From NCBI GenBank assembly GCA_002785985.1, contig NHNU01000002.1, positions 1,426,001 through 1,490,000 of the forward strand: DNA of 64,000 bases, given 5' to 3'. How positions within the stretch are numbered: the stretch's first letter is position 1; each line of letters starts with the position of its first letter. This document shows positions 1-7,715 of this stretch, piece by piece. Under the pieces are notes generated by a model. That model worked only from the letters and a program-made list of their open reading frames with translations, made no database searches and had not been told where the DNA came from. This DNA comes from Microcyclosporella mali (taxonomy: Eukaryota; Ascomycota; Dothideomycetes; Mycosphaerellales; Mycosphaerellaceae). Both the position numbers and the translations under genes were made by a program.

Positions 1-831
1 CAAGATGCGCTGAACCTTCGGTCTGAGTTCAATGCTCAAAGCCAGATCTTCCAGCCGCACCACTACCTCTATGTGAACTTTCTGTCTCTTGGTGGTATGC
101 TGATTCCCCTCATAAATAGTTGTCGAGCTTGTGATGCGAAGCCTTGCAAAGCCTTGCGAAGCCTTGATGCAGTACTTCCTTTCTGACATTACCGGCTGTG
201 TATGACTCCATACGGTTGGTAGGCGGTGCCGAATCGTTGAGAAGCTCACCCGGCATGTTCGCACTGGCAGCAGTAATCAGAATACTGACATAGTTCTTCG
301 GCTCCAGATCAAGAGGTTGAGGGCGAACATCTTGTTTAGTTGATCGAGTCAATGATAGCTTGCCACATCTGTAAGGAGACGAACAAGCTGTTCAGAGCGA
401 TTCTCCTTCCCCTCCCGCCACAAAACACTTCCCATGATCAAGCACTCCCGCAAGCATAAGAAAGCGTACGCAGGTTCGGACATGTCAACAGCAGCGACAT
501 CCAAATTCAGCATATACATGGCGCTGACATATATGAGCATGCCATACTACCACTGGATGTCCCTTTGAGATACATTCTGATGATGACTGCCGATGTGAAA
601 GGGGAGGTGAAGTCAGTGTGAAAGTCAGGGCGCAACCTGCAGCCACCATGAATCGCGCTAGGACGGGACGGTTCACGGCACAACGCGTAGATTCGGGCCC
701 ATCAACGGTTTCACTTCCTCGACAGACGATCTTTGGATCATTACATGTCGACGCTGTGGGACTTCTGGATTTCATCTCATCTTTTGGGGAGCGGCGCGTG
801 TATCTTGACGCTGAGTTTCCTATACTGCTGG
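1..831. other. Left-end region without a supported gene
   Basis: No gene can be supported here. Two adjacent minus-strand open frames (about 349-540 and 110-352) have somewhat protein-like composition and could be exons of a gene, but I found no convincing splice pair joining them and no recognisable domain. The stretch 138-167 is a three-copy 10-base tandem repeat. The last few hundred bases should hold the promoter and leader of the downstream helicase gene. Confidence 0.4.
138..167. repeat. Short tandem repeat, 10-base unit, three copies
   Basis: Three copies of a unit resembling gaagccttgc lie head to tail, with one or two substitutions. It is non-coding as far as I can tell and is probably an ordinary minisatellite. 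Confidence 0.7.
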
Positions 832-3567
832 ATGCTGGCTCGAGGCGCCGCTGTGGGCTCGCGACGACTCTCCGCCATTCCCGCGTCGCCCTCCTCGCGC
901 CGCCTGCACGTCCCCTCCCTCGCGACTGCTCCCACCTCAACTCTGCCCGCACCAGCACCAAACCACTACGCCCACCAGCATACACTGCTCCCGACGCGTC
1001 TCAGACTGGCAGATCACAACATGTTGCGCATCGCCGTCAAAGAGCACGAGAAGAAGAGTAGCCAGAATCATATCTCCCAACCATCACTGGCCTCGAAGGA
1101 GGCACAAAAACAGCACACCAATGGCAACAATCCAGGCTACCGGAATCCGTTGCAGCCGGCGTCGTCGTCGAGGAACAACATGCCACCTCACCGTGCTGGT
1201 GGGATCAAGCGTACCTCGAGTGGACTAGCCAAAGCCATGAATGGCTCTTTCGAGGAAACCGCAGGCTCTGAATATCGACCCATCGTTATTGGAGGAAAGT
1301 CCCCTACGAAGGGCGCTGCCATTCAACTCACGCCTGACGACTTCTTTGATGAAAATGACTTTGACAGTGACATTGATCTGTCCATTGAGGAACCTCGTCC
1401 TCAGCAAATCAGCTATCCCAAGCTTCCCACACAGACAACCAGGCCCACTACTAGCACCAGGGTCTCTTATCCTACGCTACCCGAACAGACTCACAAGGCA
1501 CCACAACAATCTCGAGTAGATTCTGCGCTCCCACCGTCACAAGCACCTGCTAGTAGCGCTGCTTTGCCTTGGTCTTCATCGCCGCCCGAACACCAGAGCT
1601 CCGCGCAACCGTTCACTTCCCTGCAGGAATTCGCTTTCGTTCCCCAGCAGGAGCCTTCTACGAATCGTCAACACAACTGCCCTCAGCAACCAAGACCCGC
1701 AAAGAGGAGGACTCTTCCTTGGCTCGATGGCGACGCCAAGGCTTCGCAGGACACCTCAACACAGTCAATCAGCTCCGCTGCGTCTCGAGTAAGGTACAGT
1801 GGCTTTGCGACGCCGGTGTCGAAAGACAAGTCAAAGAGCAAAGACAACAAGTCGATGTACCCTTGGAACACTACAGCGAGTGCGATCAAGGAGCAGCAGA
1901 AGAAGCATCGCGAGGAAACGAAGAGGATCAAGAACCTAGAAGGGACCGAAGACTCGATAAGCAAAGCTAAAAGCACCAATACGCGGCCTGCAAAAGTCTT
2001 CTTGAGTGATGAGCAGCAGCACGTGCTGGAGTTGGTCATCGAAAAGAAGAAGAGCGTATTCTTCACTGGCTCCGCCGGAACTGGAAAGTCTGTTCTTATG
2101 CGTGAGATTATTTCGTCTTTGCGGAAGAAGTTCCAGCGAGAGCCCGATCGCATCGCAGTCACAGCCTCGACCGGCCTCGCTGCTTGTAATGTCGGTGGTG
2201 TAACACTGCACAGCTTTGCCGGCATTGGCCTTGGAAAGGAGGACGTTCCCGAACTTGTGCGCAAAATCAAGCGCAACCAGAAAGCAAAACATCGGTGGAT
2301 GCGGACGAAGGTCCTTGTCGTTGATGAGGTTTCTATGGTTGACGGGGAGCTATTCGACAAGCTCGAGGCCATTGCTCGACAGATCAGGAACAATTCACGA
2401 CCGTTTGGCGGCATTCAGCTTGTCATCACTGGAGATTTCTTTCAACTGCCGCCAGTGCCGGAAGGAGGCCGCGCAGTGAAGTTTGCGTTCGACGCAGCCA
2501 CATGGCCTACTAGTATCGAGTACACTATTGGTTTACACCATGTCTTCCGCCAGAAGGATCCAGGTAAGTTTCTTCTATTCGCGGTCGAGGGAAATGCTTG
2601 CTCACTACAGACAGTATTTGCTGGAATGCTCAACGAGATGCGCGAAGGACGGCTTTCGCAGTCATCAATCAGCGCCTTCCAGAAATTGGGCCGACCTCTT
2701 ACTTTTGAAGACACATTGACTGCTACGGAGCTCTTTCCAACCCGCCAGGAAGTGGAGCGGGCAAACAGCGAACGCCTTGCAATGCTACAAGGCAACGTAT
2801 TCACCTTCCCTGCCAAAGATGGTGGCTCTATCCAGGAGAAGTCCTACCGCGACAAGCTTCTCCAGAATTGCATGGCACCTGAGCTCATCACACTGAAGAA
2901 GGGTGCTCAGGTTATGCTGATAAAGAATATCGATGAAAGCCTGGTCAATGGTTCTCTGGGTCGCGTGATTGGGTTCATGGACGAGAGGCAATTTGACAGC
3001 TACAACAACAACGAGAACGCTTTTCCTCAGTCACCGGGCGGGACTGTCCTGAACGGTGGTGGCGATGACCGGGTGAATCCGATGAATAGCATCCAGGGTA
3101 TCACAACTGCTCGCAAATGGCCACTGATCCGCTTTGCTATCGCAGACGGTACTTGGCGCGACTTGCTCTGCGAGCCAGAGACCTGGAAGGTGGAATTGCC
3201 CAATGGAGAGGTCCAAGCTTCTCGTGCACAAGTTCCGCTCATTCTGGCTTGGGCTCTTTCGATACACAAGGCGCAAGGTCAGACTCTCGACCGAGTCAAG
3301 GTCGATCTTGGCAGAGTCTTCGAGAAGGGACAAGCTTACGTCGCGCTCAGTCGTGCCACAAGCATGGCCGGTCTGCAGGTGCTACGATTCGATCCAAAGA
3401 AGGTCAATGCCCACGAGAGGGTGCGGACATTCTACTCGAAGCTGGCTCGTGTGGAGCTTGCAGAGAAAAACAAGGAGCGCATGGACAAGATCACGGCTCC
3501 GCCTACGACGACTTCCGCCAACGACTACGAGAAGCAGTTTGTCGATGGCGACTGGGGTGAAATGTGA
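832..3567 (+). CDS. PIF1: PIF1-family 5'-3' DNA helicase
   Basis: ATP-dependent DNA helicase of superfamily 1B that, in the family, removes telomerase, unwinds G-quadruplexes and maintains mitochondrial DNA. Exons are 832-2563 and 2615-3567, giving about 894 residues. Visible motifs: Walker A GSAGTGKS (about 413-420), Walker B DEVSM (about 498-502), motif III GDFFQLPP (about 533), a late motif SIHKAQGQT and VALSR near 827. The intron 2564-2614 (51 nt, GTAAGT..CAG) has no stop and keeps the frame. Removing it gives VFRQKDPVFAGML, the family sequence, while reading through adds 17 foreign residues. The frame is open upstream to 733 but without an ATG there. I chose the ATG at 832 because it begins an Arg/Ser-rich leader (MLARGAAVGSRRLS) that looks like a mitochondrial targeting peptide; ATGs at 1021 and 1180 could start a nuclear form. 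The N-terminal 370 residues are low complexity. Confidence 0.93.
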   Translation: MLARGAAVGSRRLSAIPASPSSRRLHVPSLATAPTSTLPAPAPNHYAHQHTLLPTRLRLADHNMLRIAVKEHEKKSSQNHISQPSLASKEAQKQHTNGNNPGYRNPLQPASSSRNNMPPHRAGGIKRTSSGLAKAMNGSFEETAGSEYRPIVIGGKSPTKGAAIQLTPDDFFDENDFDSDIDLSIEEPRPQQISYPKLPTQTTRPTTSTRVSYPTLPEQTHKAPQQSRVDSALPPSQAPASSAALPWSSSPPEHQSSAQPFTSLQEFAFVPQQEPSTNRQHNCPQQPRPAKRRTLPWLDGDAKASQDTSTQSISSAASRVRYSGFATPVSKDKSKSKDNKSMYPWNTTASAIKEQQKKHREETKRIKNLEGTEDSISKAKSTNTRPAKVFLSDEQQHVLELVIEKKKSVFFTGSAGTGKSVLMREIISSLRKKFQREPDRIAVTASTGLAACNVGGVTLHSFAGIGLGKEDVPELVRKIKRNQKAKHRWMRTKVLVVDEVSMVDGELFDKLEAIARQIRNNSRPFGGIQLVITGDFFQLPPVPEGGRAVKFAFDAATWPTSIEYTIGLHHVFRQKDPGKFLLFAVEGNACSLQTVFAGMLNEMREGRLSQSSISAFQKLGRPLTFEDTLTATELFPTRQEVERANSERLAMLQGNVFTFPAKDGGSIQEKSYRDKLLQNCMAPELITLKKGAQVMLIKNIDESLVNGSLGRVIGFMDERQFDSYNNNENAFPQSPGGTVLNGGGDDRVNPMNSIQGITTARKWPLIRFAIADGTWRDLLCEPETWKVELPNGEVQASRAQVPLILAWALSIHKAQGQTLDRVKVDLGRVFEKGQAYVALSRATSMAGLQVLRFDPKKVNAHERVRTFYSKLARVELAEKNKERMDKITAPPTTTSANDYEKQFVDGDWGEM

Positions 3568-4311
3568 CTCTCATGATTGCAAATATATTCAAATCACATT
3601 GTCCGGCCATATGTTACAGTACATCCCATGTCAGCCCAAATCACATCCCGCTGCCGATACCATATGCTCATGGCGCCGCCCGCATTTCGCATTGCGCTAA
3701 CAGCACTGACATTGTCCTACATGGTTCCAATGCAGCTGAGGCTAGTCGGATGAATCTACGACATCATCTTCATCGCCATCGTTCGGGATATTCTCATTCC
3801 GCTTCCCCTTGCTCAGAACGCTGTCCGCCTTCTCCATCGCTACCATAGTGCTAGATGCTATGATGCCCGGCATGGCTCCGCGAGAGAGGCCGAGACTACA
3901 AGACTTGCCTCCCTGATTGAAGCAAGACTTGTAAACCATGAGCGGACGGACTGGCGGTGGCAGGGACTGTCGTATGGGCCTCATGCGATTGAATGTTGCA
4001 TTATACAAGGTGGGTAATAATGCTAGGGGCAATGCTGTCGAACATCAAAGAAGCATTATACGCAGATCAATGCGTCACAGAAGAGTCCAAGCCAATGCAT
4101 TAGCACGGTAGCATCCAGGCCAATCGATCTGTCAAATCTGAAATTTGAAGGATTTCGTGCCGAGATCTCGAATTCTAAGTTGAGCATATCGATAGCATCA
4201 AATAGCACCGAAGTCCTCGATCCGCCTCCGTATCCACGTCCGGATCTGCGAAGACCTCAGCTTCGCTCCTGCATATGGAAGGTATGCAATTCCCTTGCTC
4301 GTGCCCATTCC
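3568..4311. other. Convergent intergenic region, PIF1 / F-box gene
   Basis: The 3' ends of two convergent genes face each other here. A minus-strand open frame at 3742-4032 ends in an acidic tail (NDGDEDDVVDSSD) and has internal ATGs but no ATG at its first position. It could be the last exon of a small gene, but I see no domain and no upstream exon, so I do not call it. Confidence 0.4.
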
Positions 4312-5722
4312 CTACCGTCGGAGGATGTTACGGCCAGCATACCCCCCATTGATGTGGCTGCATATTTGCTCAAGCTCGCCGTCGAATTGGATCACTGCCC
4401 CTGCCTCCCACAGATCTTCCATGGATCGAGTCAAGCTGCGCACTTGGTAGATAAGCGAGGATTGGCGCCCACGATCCATCTGTAACTTCGATATTGTACA
4501 GTTTGAGCTTCCGGAGGCTCTTGTTGTGCGTCGTCAGGAGAGTCTTCAAGTCGCCAGAGTCGACAGCTAGGCCGGGGAGGCGTAACGTGCGTAGTTTGCG
4601 GAGAGGTGCAATGCGCGCCAGATGATTGAGATGTCTCCACCGCATCGTTTGTTGGTGATTTCTGGGCCCTTCGTTGGAAGATCGTGAAAGGCTGAATCCA
4701 GAGATATACAGCTGTTCTAGATGCTCGCATAGCTCGAATAATCTCAGAGAGACCGGCATGGCTGAAATGATCTTTGCTATGATGCAGCTGGGCGGTGTGC
4801 GCCCTCTTCCCAAGTCCAGGGCTTGCAATGTAACGGATGGGTTCCTTAGGTATCATGTTAGTTATCCCGATTGAGAGGCTTTTGACCATTGTCAATGAAG
4901 GTATCTCACCAAAGTCAATGCCATCAAGGACGTCACAGGGTAGATTACAAGATAACGATGTTGGCTGCTCGGCAAAGAGGTCTAGTCTCTGTAGCGGGAA
5001 TCGAATCTCGCGGAGGGAGGACATTACGAGGACGAAGTTCCTCGAGGCGGCTTCGAAGACTTCCTCAGAAGGACCCTAGGTGATTGTTCGTACATCTTGC
5101 CCATTGCCTCGCAAGGCGAACTTTTGCACTGAGGCTCCTGGCATACAGCGACTTGGAGAGAAAGACTCTTCGGGCCTGAGCTCTTGCTGCCTCCGGCGAT
5201 ATTGGCGAATGCTTCTCTCAATAGCACAGAGTCCATGCCTGTCGCGCAAAGCTCCTCCTGTTCTGAAAGCGAGCGATCCAGCATGTCGAGCTTTTCGGCT
5301 ACTGAAGGGGGGACCCATCCCCATTCTCCGATGCGTTCCAACGTAACGAAATGGCCATCTTGCACAAAGTCCTTGCAGCTCTGGAGCCACAAGATGGACG
5401 AATCGTACTCGATCCATGTAAGCGTCAGGTCTTCTACGAGAGTACCGAATCCATTCTGCGAAGTTGCGTGCACAAAAGCTTCCAGGCCGTGTCGTGCAAG
5501 TTCGACATGTTTGGTGCGAAAGAAGGAACGCAAGGTGTGCTGGCTGGCTTTGTATGCTGTTGTCCGACTGACCAAGCGCAGGCTTTCGATGTCGTCTGGA
5601 GACAGATATGACACCACATGATCGAAGAGCTCGTTGGTCAGAGAGTCCAGTTCCGCAGAGGCCATCGTTTGTCGCGCAAATCCCAAGAAGTCGATGTCAA
5701 GGGAGGCACGATCATCTGTCAT
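4312..5722 (-). pseudogene. F-box protein gene with a broken reading frame
   Basis: The first exon (5722-5147) starts at an ATG and carries an F-box near residues 24-70 (LTNELFDHVVSYLSPDD), the segment that binds Skp1 in SCF ubiquitin ligases. An intron at 5076-5146 (71 nt, GTATGC..CTAG) joins it in phase to SEEVFEAASRNFVLVMSSLREI. Coding character then continues in a second frame and changes again near 4910-4822. That change can be explained by an 88-nt intron (GTGAGA donor, CTAAC branch point, 4822-4909), though the apparently coding stretch inside it argues for an indel. A last change near 4415-4447 moves to a frame reading MEDLWEAGAVIQFDGE and ending at 4312; no good intron fits without deleting this conserved-looking piece. 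The most likely reading is a decaying F-box gene; an assembly base error is the alternative. Target substrate is unknown. Confidence 0.6.
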
Positions 5723-6149
5723 TGGCGATGGCTACCCATTCTTGTACTTACATTCCAAGGTTCACGAATATATCAGATCCCCAACAAGATACACAGCCTC
5801 CTACCAGAGTCGCACACATCGTTCAAGGGATAGCTGTACGTGATACAAGTCACCGGAAATGGTGACTTGCGTGCAGCACTACCCGACGAAGTGGAGTGTT
5901 GCACCTGCATGTTCCGCAAGGACAAGGCTCCCGCTTGACATGGGGGTTGCATGAATTTAGCCTAAAATTGCATAACAGAGACATGATGAGATATAGAGCG
6001 TTCACTCACACTGTAGCCTCCCGATCGAGGTTTGCGAAGGCATATGGATTGCCTGGTGCCCGACACTCGCGACTATTCACTCTCACAAGCGAAAAACGCA
6101 GAAGATCTGGGCATCACACTCCCCATTTCGCTCCTCCACTCCAAACATA
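5723..6149. other. Shared upstream region of F-box gene and GH5 gene
   Basis: A 427-base head-to-head spacer between two divergent genes. It should hold both promoters. I see no clear TATA box, repeat or RNA gene. Confidence 0.5.
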
Positions 6150-7664
6150 ATGTCAACCGGGATCCTTCACGTCGATAATGACAAAGTCGTCGGCGAAGAT
6201 GGCAAACCCATCATCCTACGAGGCTCATGTCTCGGTGGATGGATGAACATGGAAAACGTAAAGCCTCTCCTCATTCTCACTTCCCTTCACTTACGTTGCA
6301 TATAGTTCATAACTGGCTACCCAGCCCACGAACATCAACACCGCGCCTCCATGCTCAAAGTCCTCGGTCCCGAACGTTATGCCTTCTTCTTTGACAAATT
6401 TCTCGAATACTTCTTCACCTCAGCTGATGCCAGATTCTTCCGCTCCAAAGGTCTGAACTGTCTGCGTGTGCCCTTTAATTATCGCCATTTCGAAGATGAT
6501 ATGAATCCTCGACTTCTGAAAGTAGAGGGGTTCAAGCATCTGGACAGAGTCGTGGATATCTGCGCCGAGCATGAGATTTATACGATTCTTGATCTTCATG
6601 CTGTGCCTGGCGGTCAAAATCCTGACTGGCATTCCGATAATCCGACTAATTACGCCGCATTTTGGGATCACAAGGACTTTCAGGATCGAGTCGTGTGGCT
6701 GTGGAAGCACATCGCAACGAGATACACGGGAAATGCATGGGTAGCGGGATATAACTTGCTAAACGAGCCTTGCGACCCGCTGCATTGGCGGCTTCCGCAG
6801 TTCTACGACAGGATCGAGAAGGAGGTGCGACAGGTAGATTCAGAGCATATCCTGTGGCTTGATGGGAACACCTTCTCGATGGAGTTCAAGCATTTTGCGA
6901 AAGCACTGCCAAATACAGTGTATGGATTGCATGACTACTCGGTGGGTTGCGACAGAGCAATTTCGTGAGACTTCGTTGCTGACGAGCTGTGACAGACGAT
7001 GGGATTCCCAAAAGGAACGGCCTACTCCGGCACTGCTGAGCAAAACACGCAGCTCGAGAATCAATTCCTTCGAAAAGCCGGCTTCATGAAGAAACACGGC
7101 ACCCCTATCTGGAATGGCGAATTCGGCCCAATATATGCCAATCCAGCTCTCAAATCTGACCACGCTGAGATCAATGCGGCACGTACAGCTCTACTCGCAC
7201 ACCAGATTAAGATCTACGAGAAACACGAGATCCACTGGACTATCTGGCTATTCAAGGACATTGGACTGCAAGGGATGCTCCACGCGGACCCGGACAGCAA
7301 GTGGATGAGAACCATAGGTACGTTTCTGAAGAAGAAGAGGTTGCTGCAGTTGGATGCATGGGGTCGAGAGCCGAGTAAAGAGGTCGAGGATGTAATTGGA
7401 CCTCTCGTGGAGATGATCGACAACCACATACCGCAGTCGAGACAGCAATACCCAACGCCCTGGAATACCGAAAGGCAAATTATTCGTGTTGTGAACCAGA
7501 TGTGGATGGCTTCGTGCTTGTCGGATGAGTTTGCGGAGTTGTTCCAAGACATGAGCCTTGAAGAGCTAGATGAGTGTGCGAAGAGCTTTTCTTTTGAGAA
7601 GTGTTTGCAAAGGGATGGCTTGAATCATGTCTTGGAGACGCATGCAAAGGTGTCTGACGAATAG
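6150..7664 (+). CDS. Glycoside hydrolase family 5 protein, intracellular type
   Basis: Retaining beta-glycosidase of the GH5 (cellulase-like) fold. Exons are 6150-6257, 6306-6942 and 6997-7664, about 470 residues. Introns are 48 nt (GTAAAG..ATAG) and 54 nt (GTGGGT..ACAG); splicing yields GGWMNMENFITGYP and HDYSTMGFPKG, both smooth family sequence. The catalytic acid/base is probably E190 in NLLNEP, and the nucleophile probably E290 in WNGEFGP, the two glutamates expected at the ends of strands 4 and 7. There is no signal peptide: the protein begins MSTGILHVDND and goes straight into the barrel, so it likely acts inside the cell or is exported unconventionally. The exact GH5 subfamily and substrate (beta-glucan, glycolipid or other) cannot be read from sequence. 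The stop lies only 51 bases from the stop of the convergent neighbour. Confidence 0.9.
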
Positions 7665-7715
7665 GTGGAGACGAACTGAGCCGGATGGAAGAGAGTTATG
7701 TTCGTCTTCGACATC

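Noticed and set aside
733..831. N-terminal extension of PIF1
   Set aside because: The frame starts with TTG at 733. The only ATG before 832 (at 745) would put a hydrophobic stretch ahead of the Arg-rich leader, unlike the family.
485..985. 166-codon minus-strand frame opposite the PIF1 start
   Set aside because: Arg/Ser-rich shadow of the opposite strand, without domain or splice support.
4990..5012. tRNA T-arm-like sequence on the minus strand
   Set aside because: The TTCGATT loop is there, but the flanking five bases do not pair, no anticodon arm is found, and it lies in the F-box coding sequence.
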